Notes: a model not told the origin generated them from the letters alone. A stretch of 64,000 nucleotides of DNA from Acheta domesticus (GCA_031308135.1 JAHLJT010008756.1:73753821-73817820), one strand, 5' to 3'. Shown: positions 1 through 10,373, counted from the stretch's first letter. Translations and numbers: made by a program.

Positions 1-700
1 TTCGAGTTAATGCCAAAAGTTATGAAACTTGACAAAATATAATTCTGTAAAATATTATAGAAAGACAACTCTACTACAAAATTGGCAATCCATATATTAT
101 TATTAGAACATGCTGAAGAGAAAACACGTAAGATGCCATTTAACACTAAAAAATTATTTATCTGTATACATTATTGATTAAATAATCTCTTCAGGAATTT
201 TCTGAACAATGAACCAATAATGAGCTATGTTGTTTAAAGATATCTGTTATTTCTTTGATGGGCGAGAAATTAGTATAAGTCAATTTTTGGTCAACTTTTG
301 ATACAAGCATTGTTTAAATCAAGTTTTGTATGTATGATTGGACAAATGAGTATAATTAAGTGTGCTGCCTTACTTCGAATGTTATACTGCACGTGTTAGT
401 GCAAATAAAATGCTTCAAATCATGTGCGGACAAAAACGGTACAAGTGGACTTGTACCCGTTTGACCATTTACATAGGAAATATAGTGGCGACCTGTACAT
501 TTTTCAGTTCTACGAATATCTACGTAGTATCTCGTAGTACGTGACATCAAAAGTTGTGTCGAAAGTCTGTAAGATAGTTGTTGGATTTTATTATTTATGA
601 GAAATCAATTTTGGACCATGTTATTGATTATCTAATAATTAAATTCTTATAGAATGTTTGTTTACTAATATTCAATTTTCCTTAAATAAGAAAATTAAAC
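1..700. other. AT-rich stretch, nothing recognised
   Basis: The sequence is AT-rich with short chance reading frames on both strands. I saw no motif, repeat or splice-supported exon in it. Confidence 0.5.
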
Positions 701-806
701 ATTTCAATGTTGACTTCAACATTGTCACGATATGATGTCGTAGGCTTCCGTGGCCAAATTCATGATCTTGGCTTTCCGGGTGACGTCGATCGCAGGCTGA
801 GTTGCC

Positions 807-840
807 GACGTTTCGATCGCCATGTCGCGATCTTCTTCAG
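807..840 (-). ncRNA. Hammerhead-like ribozyme core
   Basis: Read on the minus strand, the 34 nt begin with CTGAAGA (the CUGANGA core), then one A, a 6-bp stem II (GATCGC pairing with GCGATC across a 6-nt loop), then GAAACGTC. GAAA followed by CGUC is what a minimal type I hammerhead with a loopless two-base-pair stem III would have; such minimal hammerheads are known from Penelope-like retroelements and related repeats. The motif at 8263-8296 has the same length and layout with a different stem II. Against activity: there is one extra A between the CUGANGA box and stem II, and stem I is not convincing here. This is a structural relic or a relative of the hammerhead rather than a proven ribozyme. 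Confidence 0.5.
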
Positions 841-899
841 CCCTGAAGCGGCGTCACCCAAACAGCTCCCAGTCACCCAAACAGATCATTGTCATGAGA

Positions 900-1608
900 T
901 ATTTTTTGCTTTGTGAATTTCAGCAGCAAAGCAACAAGGAGACTTGTATCTTCAGAAAAATAGCTTTGTTACACTGGGTTGTGTCCACAAATACTATTGT
1001 AACGAGTCAGAATGTCACGGAACATATATTTATACAAAAGGTATTCTTGTGTGGGCACGGCCGCCTGGGGCTGATTATGTAGCACCAAGGCAACAAATAG
1101 ATTGCTTAAGAAGAGGAAAATCAACAACCAGAAGGAGAATGAACATCTTGTTGAGCGGAGGGCGACATATGGTCTGGTGGACGATTGAAAAGTTTTATGG
1201 AATGAGAGACGTTCAGTTATAAGTAAGGGGTGAGTTATTTGATTGCCGAATGTATGTGTTGGAGGAGCTGGAAGATTGGGAAATACGAAAGATGTTTGAC
1301 AACTTGTGCACGTGAGCAGGAAGACGTATATTGAAAATACGATCAGACTGTAAAGTTTTTCCTTTAGTTGTTTGGGTAAAGTTCATTTTATTTTTGTTGT
1401 TATTGTTTAATTTCCAGTTATTGTAATATCCTTTTATTTTGAAAATTTGAAATTGTTTTTGGTCAATATAATTAAACGGTAAGTTGCCATTTCTCAGGTC
1501 AGCGGTGTATGCCGTCGAATCATCGACTCTTTTAAATAAAATGATGTGATGATTCTATTTTTTTAATGAAATTAACCCAATAAAGGGCAAAGGAAAATTA
1601 GAACTTCA

Positions 1609-1610
<2 letters not shown>
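900..1610. other. Unassigned stretch downstream of the hammerhead-like motif
   Basis: Mixed composition up to about 1300 and AT-rich after that. Small overlapping plus-strand frames (822-1222) show no recognisable domain. It may be the body of the repeat that carries the 807-840 motif, but no boundary or duplication could be seen. Confidence 0.3.

Positions 1611-1643
<33 letters not shown>
1611..1643. repeat. (TA)n microsatellite
   Basis: A run of alternating T and A directly before the GC-rich block. Confidence 0.95.
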
Positions 1644-1646
<3 letters not shown>

Positions 1647-2530
1647 ATGGGACGGTCGCGCACGTAACGATTTCGGCGTGTGCGAAAATAATATTTTATT
1701 TAACGGGGAGTACTGGAAAACTTGATGTCTAGAATCGCGCACTTTTCTGCTACCTGAGCGGCGCGAGGGGCAAGCAGACCCCCGCTGGGCGCGGTTCCCT
1801 TTGTTCAGAAACCGCTCGACGCCCTGGGTAATTCCGCCGCGCTGTGTCAGCGCACACCCCGCGTCTTCTCGGAAATTGCAGTGACGTAGTCCGCCCACTC
1901 GAAGGCGGTTTTCAACCTTCGCTACCCCACGGCAATTGGCCGGCACGCATCGCGCGATTCGGCTGCGCCAATAGACAAGAACTAGGCAAGGGCGAGACAC
2001 GTGATCTCGCGAGCGAGGGAGGTAGTTGTGTGGGTGTGATTCGGCCATTCTGATGTTGGCGACTCTAGTGAGAGGCTCAAATTTTCTGATCTGGGCGTTT
2101 GCAGCGAGAGGTTTGGCAATTCCGATGTGGGCGATTGCAGGGGAGTGGTTCGGCCGTTCTGATGTTGACGACGCTAGCGAGAGGTTGAGCTTTCCGGGGG
2201 GGAGAGGCCACGCCATCGCCGCGAGGCGTCAGACCGCCGCCGGCAACGCATCGCGTCACTTCGCCACCCACTCATGTGTCGCCTGAAGGAAGAGTCGGAA
2301 CACTGTACGAGTGTGGGGACCTGAATTGACGAAGGAGCGTCCGGACTTGGCCTGAGGGCCGGCCGCCGCTAAAGGACGCATTAGGGCGGCGCTTCCGCCG
2401 CCGCCACCTCAGACGCCGCGGCCGCAAACGCCAGCCGCGCGCCGCCCACATCGCTGTCGTTCCGCCGCCCGACCCAGGGGCCGATGCCGCGCCTGGAGGG
2501 GCGGAACGCCCGGGCAATGACCCAGAAGGG
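1644..2530. other. GC-rich, CpG-dense block
   Basis: Abruptly GC-rich compared with its surroundings and full of CpG. A 201-codon minus frame crosses it, but its C-terminus is translated from the (TA)n tract and its middle from the 36-bp minisatellite, so I do not call it a gene. It could be an unmethylated promoter island, an LTR fragment or a repeat unit. No TATA box or transcript evidence decides. Confidence 0.45.
2040..2184. repeat. 36-bp minisatellite, four units
   Basis: Units start at 2040, 2076, 2112 and 2149, of 36, 36, 37 and 36 bp, each close to TTYGGCYATTCTGATGTKGG followed by a GCGA-rich half ending in GAGAGG. A fifth partial unit follows. Most units are multiples of three, so the minus-strand translation shows a 12-residue repeat, but the 37-bp unit breaks the phase. 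That argues against selection on a protein. Confidence 0.8.
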
Positions 2531-2816
2531 TCGGACTTTAAGCTAAGTTAGTTGTAAGTTAGGTTAAGATATTGTTACTAATTGTAGGAGGCTTCACCCC
2601 GTTAATTACTTTTTTTTGTTTTAATTAAATTCAGAAAGTCAAAAAGAGTGTTTCACTGCCTAATGCATGAAAATGCCCAGTCACGCATGCGTCCTGTCCA
2701 AATTTCAGCCGGGCGTATGAGGCAACATATGAGTGCAGACAGAAATCCACAGGCGAGTCGGGTCGCGCCCTGAGATCCATCCCGCCGAACTCGATGAGAG
2801 AGTGTGCGGGGTGTTA

Positions 2817-2818
2817 CA

Positions 2819-2877
<59 letters not shown>
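2817..2877. repeat. (AT)n-(GT)n compound microsatellite
   Basis: About 7 AT units are followed by about 22 TG units. Confidence 0.97.
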
Positions 2878-2878
<1 letters not shown>

Positions 2879-2879
2879 T

Positions 2880-3860
2880 TGTATCCTGTGTTCGTAGCGT
2901 TCGCGCGTATGTATTTATTCACTAAAATGTTCATCGAAAATTGTAAATAATGCAATGATAATTTATATCAGAATATGAAAACACGTGGTAATATCAGCAA
3001 GCATAAGTGTTAATGTGAATATAGGAACTTAATCTTCGACAAGGACCGTTTAAACTAAGTTAAAAACGAGTACGATAAATCTAATGGAAATGCAGTTTTG
3101 TTCTTCACAGATAAATAACGGGAAATAAAAATTTCGAACTCACAGGTCTTTCTTAATTTTTTAAAATATGCCCTGCTATTGCTCAAAGTAGATTTTTACA
3201 TTTTTGTAGAACTTAGAGTAAGGTTATGCAATATAGATGTTTTGGTGCTTTCATTAGAAAAAAAAAACACCGACTAAAGCCCGAAGACCCCAGTTCCATT
3301 CGCAGTCAGGGTCACCTGTCCATTGAAGAATTTGAATTTTTGAACGCATGTGAAACACAGTAAACGGGTCACATCAAGAAAGACATTTTTGGTACAGGAC
3401 ATTTCTGGCTTATTTGTCATTCCAACGTAGTAACAGTGTTGGTACAGGTGGTTTGTTGAAATTAAATAAAATGTTGAAAGTGCTATTAAAATGAACCTCT
3501 ACTACACGAATTTTCAAATCCAAAACAAAGTTTTCTAAGTGCTCTTACAAAGACGTAGAGTTTGTTGACAGACACAAATATATTTAAATTAAGATTCCTC
3601 TGATTTATTACCATGACTCGTGAAATAGCATTAATATTAAGAAAATTAGATTTACGCCTTTTAAAAACAAAGGTTATGTTACATAATTGCTCTGAACGCA
3701 AAGAGAACAATGAAAATTATTAGCAGCTATTTCGATACTTTGACAATGAACAGGCCATCACAGAATTTCAACAGGACATCATTTCAGAAAAACAAAATTA
3801 AGAGCCAAAAAACTGCTGAAATATGATCTTGAGACCAAAATAACAACAACAGCACATACT
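2880..3860. other. AT-rich stretch, nothing recognised
   Basis: No domain, repeat boundary or RNA gene seen. The later part may grade into an old copy of family R. Confidence 0.4.
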
Positions 3861-3869
3861 TTCAAGCAA

Positions 3870-4416
3870 CTGCAACATTTGCAATTTTCGAAATTTCAAA
3901 GAATTCAACGGAAATGAGACCTGCCCCATTGTTTAGTGCCCGCTGCTCTAATCGCAGCAAAAGAAAGGTCTGGAGCCATTTTTGAGATTAAAAAAATGCC
4001 TTTTCTGAAGCAAACATTACACGAAAACTACTCGTTTTATTTTTCAAAAACCAAGTACACAAGTTTATTAACGGATCAATTTTTCAATCAAGCTTACGTG
4101 AAAAACTAATCTTATAACAGGTTTTAAGAAGAAAAAAATCTCTATTTTCAATATGTAGTAGTAAGGCGGCGAAAAAAATTGAACCTTTGTAGTTTTTGAA
4201 AGACCAGAGAGTTCAACAAAAGTGAGTTATGCGCTGTTTCTAAAACGTCCTTTGGTAGCTCTGTCTGTATGTCCGTCTGTCTGTCTGTCTATCTGTCTCA
4301 CTCTTTCTCTTTCTCTCTCTGTAACTGTTTAGACGCTAGCCAAAATTGCCACTATCCGCTGTAGCATTGCAAAATTTTGTCTTGACTCCGTATGTACGTT
4401 GGCGAGAAAGTAAAAA
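3870..4416 (+). repeat. Family R copy, decayed, with internal duplication
   Basis: Ends with the family terminus (TATGTACG, then GGCGAGAAAGTAAAAA) and carries the 'GGAGCCATTTTTGAGA' and 'GTAGTAGTAAGGCGGCGAAA' segments shared with the other copies. The segment at about 3880-3990 is repeated in altered form at about 4100-4260. The usual 'cagacggacagacgg' segment is replaced by a CTGT/CTTT microsatellite. Confidence 0.6.
4256..4322. repeat. (CTGT)n/(CTTT)n microsatellite
   Basis: Pyrimidine-rich GTCT and CTTTCT repeats inside the family R copy. Confidence 0.85.
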
Positions 4417-5390
4417 GCAATAATTTCTTAAAGTTCGGATTCTTTGGTAAAGCTGTAAAGAAATCACAGTCGACGAAGTTCCTGTTATCAGCCAGACGAA
4501 CGATGTTCAAGAGCGAAGCAGTTTACGTCTTGGCCATTGACATCTCTTCATTGTGTCCGTCCAACGAAGGCCACAACTATGATACTTATTACAGATATGA
4601 GACACTTGTGGTCATCAAATTAGTGAATTTAATTTATTCGTCTCTGAGATTCTGTTTTAAATAAATGGAATATATCAAGGCTGCTTAAAATGAATCATTC
4701 ATTAATGATTAAGAGAATGAAAATTGAAAGAATTAAGATATTTAAGCTTCTTGATGTTATTTCGAAATTTGATTATGCTACATTTTTGTGAATGTAAATG
4801 TGAACAGTGAGCACAATTACCTTGTTAAATTCTATACTTTCTATATCGATAATTCAATGTCGTTCTCTTCTTTCGTTACTAATATTTATCCGCTCAACTT
4901 TGCCCTGTGTTCTCACTTTGTCCTAGAAATAGTATGCAACATTATAAGTAAAATGAATCAATTTATCTAGCAATTATCGAAAATGACGCAAAATGACGTT
5001 ATGCATTCTACACTAGAGTAGGAAGGCAAGGAAATTTACGAAACATCAACCTGAAATCAAAGAATCTTTAATTAGTAGCTAGTAGATCTACATGGTGGCT
5101 ATGTAGATAACTTTTTAAAGAAATGGTCTGCAATCCGCAAGTACGTTTGTTGGAAATTCTGAAGCCATAAATATGATCACAATTTTCTGTTGTAATGTTT
5201 ATTGAAACTATAATCAAGTGCTCGTAGTTAACAATATCTATTTATGTATAATAAAATACAATTTTCACGGCGATACTTGGAACAATGCCGTTGGCGCACT
5301 TGGACCCAGGAGAGGTTCGGAAATGGAATTGAACCGATGTCGAGTACGACGTGCGGTCACAAGCCTTCATTCAGGGATAGTAGGATAGTG
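4417..5390. other. AT-rich stretch; weak tRNA B-box-like site near 5320
   Basis: Mostly featureless. On the minus strand near 5310-5335 there is GGTTCAATTCC, one change from a Pol III B box, but no A box at the right distance, so I do not call a SINE. Confidence 0.3.
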
Positions 5391-5410
5391 GTTTGCGAGT
5401 TGAACCTGAG

Positions 5411-5890
5411 TGCTACTTGAGAGGAAATGAGCACGGACACAGGAAGGAAACGATGAGAAGCTCGAGGCGAGGCGAGAGAAAGCGATTATGTTGTTACCAT
5501 GTTATGGGTGTTGTGAGGTTGATGGACCAAGAGAGTCAAGTCCGATCCGATCGTGGATACCAGAGCAGGGGTCAGGGTGAGTCTGCGCAGTTTGCGACCT
5601 GCGCCTGCGACACTACTATTGAGAGATTACTATAAGAAAGGACCGCTTTGACAGCTACTGCTTGGCCACTGCTGTCAACATAACTGCAGGTTATGTCCAA
5701 GCACTCGTTTTGTCAGTGCATTCGTTTACAGATGGCTATTTGTAAATGTCTTCATCGCCATCTCTGACAATGCCATCGCCCTGCATGACGTTGTTTTGTT
5801 TCCAGACCTGTCAAAGCGGCCCCTTCTTTGAGTATCTCCTCTATACTTGAAGGAAAGGAGCACGAAATGCAGAAGGAAACGATTATCACA
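5411..5890. repeat. Compound inverted and direct repeat element
   Basis: Arms at 5634-5654 and 5808-5828 are inverted copies (19 of 21 positions pair, core CCGCTTTGACAG), and weaker pairing continues outward for about 20 bp more. Outside the arms a direct repeat links 5411-5455 to 5846-5890 (both contain AGCACG, then GGAAGGAAACG or AGAAGGAAACG). This suggests a foldback or MITE-like element, but no target-site duplication was found. Confidence 0.55.
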
Positions 5891-6023
5891 CCACCGATCA
5901 TTGATGAGGATGAAAAGTGGGCTGGAACTCACAAGGGCCATGTTAAATTGGTTGATAGTTGATCCGACAGACTCTTGTTCGAGTGAGTACACTGATTTCC
6001 CTTCGTAAACTACTTAGATCCTT

Positions 6024-6450
6024 AGACCCGTAAGTGTGCTGCATGTTACTTGTAGTGTATCCTGGGAGAAAGTGTTGAACTTTACCCGCTATAATGAGAT
6101 CTTGTTCATAACTACATATCAGCTTGCAAGATTTCCCCCTCCAGGTATCTTCTCCAACCGCGACAGATTCGCTCCCGTCTGGTCGCCCAATAAGTGTGAT
6201 GTGTAAATGTTTGCAAGTGAAGGGAGAAGAGGGACAAGAATGAAGGCACCATCCTACGGTCCGTGATCCGTTTGTTTAGCTATTACTCCGGCATTCGCCT
6301 GCTGTTGATCAGAGAAACCACTGAAAACTACCGAACAGAGTAGTCGACTACTAGAATTTTCCTCTAGGCAGCTGCCGAATTATTCTCCACTCTATAGCTA
6401 GTGTCGAAATTCGCCACTCGGATCCTAGAACCTGTCGGTCAACGAAGCTG
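6024..6450 (-). mobile_element. SINE-A copy, decayed
   Basis: Read on the minus strand it matches the full SINE-A at 9823-10373 over much of its body, including the 'GAGAATTCTAG' block, the 'CGGAGTAATAGCTAAACAAA' block and a 3' part ending ACACTTACGGG. The tRNA-like head is badly eroded near 6420-6450. It is interrupted by small indels and probably old. Confidence 0.7.
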
Positions 6451-7125
6451 GAAGTAGAAGTAGCAGTGCTATCGTAGAGCTACCCACAGCATGGTCGATC
6501 CAACAATGGGGATGTCAGCGCTGGTATGAAGATAAAGGACTAAGTGGGGGCGCAGGGGCGCTGCATAGTCGGATCAGATTAAAAGCGCCAACAGAACGTG
6601 ACCGGGTCAGGGGCCAGGGTGGAGTCGGCGCAGGGTGAAAGCGGTCTTGATGAAAAGACATCATTACTATGCATTTCAAATATTGCACATCGTATCCGAC
6701 TTCAGCCAATGAGCTTCAGACATCTTTTTGCGTCACAAAATTGGCGGGAATTATAAATACGGCCAGATACCAAAGTTATCACCTTACTACAAGTCATTGA
6801 AGCATACAGAAAGCATTTTTTTTAATATTTCATTTTTTTATTTCAACTACAATTTCGTGTTAATTTTTGTTGGTCGCCGTTGAAATTTGACACTTTCTGC
6901 CACTTTCAAAATGCTTCTCAACACTTCTCGCTCTTCATGCAACATGACACCAGTGTCCGATCTGGCTTTGACCCGTGTTGTGGTCACGTGGTTCGAGGTG
7001 TGCACTGGCGCTGCGCGGAACGAGCGAAAATCGGCGCGCCGCGCTGTTCTAACTCACCGATGACTTTCCACCATGGTAGCGATGACTTGATTGTTAGTGA
7101 TTCCGAGTGCAACAACAGCAAAGAC
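6451..7125. other. Unassigned stretch
   Basis: Mixed composition with no convincing coding frame. A 64-codon minus frame at 6515-6709 and an 82-codon plus frame at 6880-7128 have no recognisable motif. Confidence 0.3.
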
Positions 7126-7665
7126 TAGTCAATAAGTGTAGTGCATGTTTTTCCCTCGGGAAGAGAGGTTTCCCCACTGGATGGTGAGATCCGCCGCCGA
7201 CCTATCATCGGCTAGGAGTGTTTCCCCTACCAGGTATCTCCCACCAGCGGGCGGCCACCGTCCCAGCCGAGACAAGCTCTGACCGATCGATCTCCCGGCA
7301 TCTGTAGTTGTGTAGTGCAATTTAGTGTAGGTAAGGGGTGAGAATAGGACATGGAAGAGGAAGGAAAGATCGCGCGTGATCCGTGGCCCGTTTGTTTAGG
7401 TACTTCTCCAGCATTCTCCTGGTGTTGATTGGAGAAACCACGGAAAACTATCGATCAGAGCAGCCGACCGCTAGAATTCTCCTCCAGCGACTGACTGAAG
7501 CCGCCTATTGACTGAATTCGCCAGCTGACAGCGACTGACTGAATTCGAGCTAGCTGACAAGCTAGTGTCAAAAATCCCACCACCGTCGGGTGTGGATCCC
7601 CACGTCCTCCCGGCGAGAGGCGTTGCAGTGACATCAGTTGATGCCCTGAGCCACCTCTCTCGGTG
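7126..7665 (-). mobile_element. SINE-A copy, nearly full length
   Basis: The minus strand starts at about 7665 with a tRNA-like head (A box TGGCTCAGGGC), but the B box is degenerate. It runs through the same body as 9823-10373 and ends near 7126 at ...GCACTACACTTATTGAC. It contains an extra duplicated CTGACTGAATTCG block at about 7490-7550. Compared with the full copy, the AATC tail is missing. Confidence 0.85.
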
Positions 7666-8130
7666 GTAGCGGTGCCGGTGGCGGTGCTCTTTGTGACGGC
7701 CACGCGGCGTCGGAAGGAGCGGGGGCGGAGGCGCGCGCCGCGGGCGAGGGGGCGGCGGCGGCGCCCGGAAGCAGTTTACGACGCGGCGGCGGTCGCCGTC
7801 AACGCGTCGTCGGCGCCGCGAACCGCGCCCGGGCCGGGCCCCGCGCCGCCCGTCCCGTGCCCGGGGCCCTTTATGGCTCGTTTCGCTCAATTAGCGCCTG
7901 CTCCGCGCCTCGCCTCGCCTCGCCACGCTTCCCACTCGCCCCGCCGACAGAGCCCCCGTCGTAAAGGGCGCGCGCCGGGGGCGGGGCGGCAAGCGCGGGC
8001 GGGGGCAGTTCCGCGCGTTCCGCCCACGGCCGCTTTTTGCACAGGCTTCGTGCAGCGCCTTGCAACGCAGCCCACAGCGAGAGGAGGTACAGATGCGCGC
8101 GTTGGTTTCTAAATGCAGCCCTTGAAGGCA
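7650..8130. other. CpG-dense GC-rich block
   Basis: Extremely GC-rich, dominated by GGCGGCGG, CGCGCGCC and GCCTCGCCTCGCC runs, and open in several frames on both strands purely because of composition. No frame shows a domain. It resembles a promoter island or the GC-rich 5' end of a gene, but no TATA box, start context or splice donor singles out a transcript. Confidence 0.4.
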
Positions 8131-8262
8131 TGCAATTGTTTTGTATACTTCGGTTTTTCTTTCTTGGCGCACAGGGGGGGGGGGGATGTTATCAAAATGG
8201 AATATCCCACGGTCGTGTTGTCCAGGCTCTCCGGGATGAGCCGCCTCGTCGATTTGGTGGTT

Positions 8263-8296
8263 GACGTTTCGGCCAACATATTGTGGCCTTCCTCAG
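8263..8296 (-). ncRNA. Hammerhead-like ribozyme core
   Basis: On the minus strand: CTGAGGA, one A, stem II GGCCA/TGGCC with an 8-nt loop, then GAAACGTC, 34 nt in all. Spacing and core are the same as at 807-840, but stem II has a different sequence and still pairs. Like the first copy it has one extra base before stem II and a weak stem I. Confidence 0.5.
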
Positions 8297-8350
8297 AGCG
8301 TACTGCGCGTCCTTCGCGTCCTCCTTCGCGTAGTTCTCGGTTGTACCGCC

Positions 8351-8404
8351 AGGAGTCGCATGATCGCGAGCACCGCTCGATACAGTCGCGATCATGCGAC
8401 TCCT
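8351..8404. repeat. Perfect 19-bp inverted repeat (hairpin)
   Basis: Arms 8351-8369 and 8386-8404 are exact reverse complements (AGGAGTCGCATGATCGCGA), with a 16-nt loop. Weaker pairing (GGTTGT with ACAACC) continues outside. Confidence 0.95.
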
Positions 8405-8536
8405 AGCGACACAACCTTGAACGACGCGAAATACTGTGAGATATTCCATTTTATTGACCCCCCCCCGTGCGTCAAGAAAGGAAAACCGAAGTATAGAAGC
8501 AGCCCGTGAAGCACACGCTGATTTCGAGGTGCAAAA

Positions 8537-9045
8537 CCGGGAGAGGTGGCTCAGTGCATCAGCTAATCTCACTGCAGTGCTTCTCACCGGGAGGTCCTAG
8601 GTTTGAGTCCCGGCGTTGGCATGATTTTCGGCACTAACTTGACAGCTTGGTTGAGTTCAGTCTCTGGAGGAAAATTCTAGCGGCTGGCTGCTCTCGATAG
8701 TTTTCCGTGGTTTCTTCGATCACTACCAGCCGAATGCCGGAGCGGTACTAAGAAACCAACTACTAACAAACAGGCCACGGTTCGCACGCGACTTTTCCTT
8801 TCACTTCCTTGTCCTGTTCTCACCCCTTACTTACATTTACATGCACTACACTAACACACATACCGGGAGGCCGGTCGGGAGCGCAGAGCTTGTTCCGGCT
8901 GGACAGTGCCCTGCTTGTGAGAGGCAGCTGGTCGGAGAAAATCCCGCTAACCGAAAGCAGTAGGTTGGCGCCAGATCTCACTAAGTGGGAGAAAGTCATC
9001 GCCACCTCCCGATGAGAAAACACACACTACACTTATGGGACAGTT
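8537..9045 (+). mobile_element. SINE-A copy, 3' truncated
   Basis: Begins CCGGGAGAGGTGGCTCAGTG, with A box TGGCTCAGTGC at 8547-8557 and B box GGTTTGAGTCC at 8600-8610. The body matches 9823-10373 throughout, ending after ACACTTATGGGACAG. The AATC tail is missing and no duplication was found. Confidence 0.88.
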
Positions 9046-9807
9046 GTTTAAGACACCCCCCTAATTCTCGCAATTAAATTCATTAAATTCAATTCTTGAT
9101 AGAAATAAAACCCAATACTCGAACACAGCAACCGCTTACAGAAGGAGGTTGCGTAGATGCAGGCAATTGGCAAACTATTCCACTTTAAAGTGATTGGGAA
9201 CGTACGTGTTATCCGTAGTAATATAGAATACTCAAGAATGTTGTCTAATATCGAAATCTGCAACCTTATCAGAAAGCCTTCGTCGGGTAATAATTTAACA
9301 ATTTCCTTGCTCATATTCGGTAGGTAACAGCTGTACCGGTTTCGTCAGAACTTTCATATGCAAAAAATGGTGATCAGAGCAGTATTCCCTAAAGTGAAAT
9401 ATTTACATTCGTGTCATGGACAGAATAAGTATTGTCGTAATTTGAGACGGATGTTCTCTGTTTAGATTTAATTTTCAATTCTCTTAAATGCGCTGTGTTT
9501 CGTCATTAATATAGTTTATAATACAATTTTGTACTAAACGTATATTTGTTTGTCGAATCAAATTATCATTCGTATTTTGTAATTCAGTGGATGATATATA
9601 GATGAACAAGATTATGGATTAACCGATTCCAACACTGTGGAACACAACTTTCATAAGGGTATCCCTATACTTTTCCGATTATAAACATCGAACATGTGTC
9701 CAAATTTGCTCCTTTGGGCCAGAAACATTCATCAGATTGTAAGTCTCTCAGACGTGAATCTAGCCACCCTTTTTACTGATGTTCGACATATACTGCCGCC
9801 CGTCTCT
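9046..9807. other. AT-rich stretch, nothing recognised
   Basis: No repeat match or coding motif seen between the two plus-strand SINE copies. Confidence 0.4.
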
Positions 9808-9822
9808 ACGATGGATTTTGGA

Positions 9823-10373
9823 CCGGGAGAGATGGCTCAGTGCATCAACCTGATATCACTGCAGTCCCTCTGACCGGGAGGTCCTAGGTTCGACTCCCGA
9901 CGGTGGCACGATTTTCGACACTAGCTTGTCAGCTAGGTCGAACTCAGTCGCTGTCTGGAGGAGAATTCTAGCGGCCGGCTGCTCTGATAGGTAGTTTTCC
10001 GTGGTTCTCCGATCAACACCAGGCGAATGCCGGAGCAGTACCCTAACAAACGGGCCACGGACCGCGCGATCTTTCCTTCCTCTTCCTTGTCCTATCCTCT
10101 TCTCTTACACACACACACTAACATGCACTACACTACCACACATGCCGGGAGACCGGTCGGGAGCTTACAGCTTGTCCCGGCAGGGGCGGTGCCCCCCTGG
10201 TGGGAGATACCTGGTTGAGGGGAAACCCCACTAGTCGACGTTAGGTCGACGCCAGATCTCGTCATCCGGCGGGGAAAAGATCATCGCCACCTCCCGAGAA
10301 AAGCACGCACTACACTTACGGGACAAATGACCAAAGTAGTTGACGCGCCCGGAAACACGAATCAATCAATCAA
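9823..10373 (+). mobile_element. SINE-A, full length with target-site duplication
   Basis: A 551-bp element bounded by the perfect 15-bp direct repeat ACGATGGATTTTGGA (9808-9822 and 10374-10388). The head is tRNA-derived: A box TGGCTCAGTGC (9833-9843) and perfect B box GGTTCGACTCC (9887-9897), the internal RNA polymerase III promoter. A long unrelated body follows, and the 3' end is a short (AATC)n tail. The length is well above the usual 150-350 bp of insect SINEs. It has no coding capacity and would depend on a LINE for movement. Long perfect duplications argue for a fairly recent insertion. Four copies lie within 4.5 kb. Confidence 0.93.

Larger units (their letters stand above)
8144..8495. 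mobile_element. TIR element (MITE) with hairpin and hammerhead-like motif
   Basis: The ends are inverted copies of about 65 bp with a few mismatches: TACTTCGG, TTTCTTTCTTGRCGCAC, a poly-G run and AAAATGGAATATC can be read inward from both sides. Both ends are bordered by TA, giving TA|TACTTCGG...CCGAAGTA|TA, as expected for a TA duplication of the Tc1/mariner type. The 352-bp interior has no transposase. It carries the hammerhead-like motif at 8263-8296 (minus) and a perfect 19-bp palindromic stem at 8351-8404. The boundaries rest on the inverted repeat and are good to a few bases. Confidence 0.8.

Noticed and set aside
1611..2216. 201-codon open frame on the minus strand
   Set aside because: It is built from a minisatellite and ends in translated (TA)n; GC-rich composition explains its openness.
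2653..2955. 100-codon minus frame with a His-Thr run
   Set aside because: Translation of the (GT)n microsatellite.
7471..8172. Several overlapping frames of 60-149 codons on both strands
   Set aside because: All lie in CpG-dense or SINE sequence; no domain, and openness follows from GC content.
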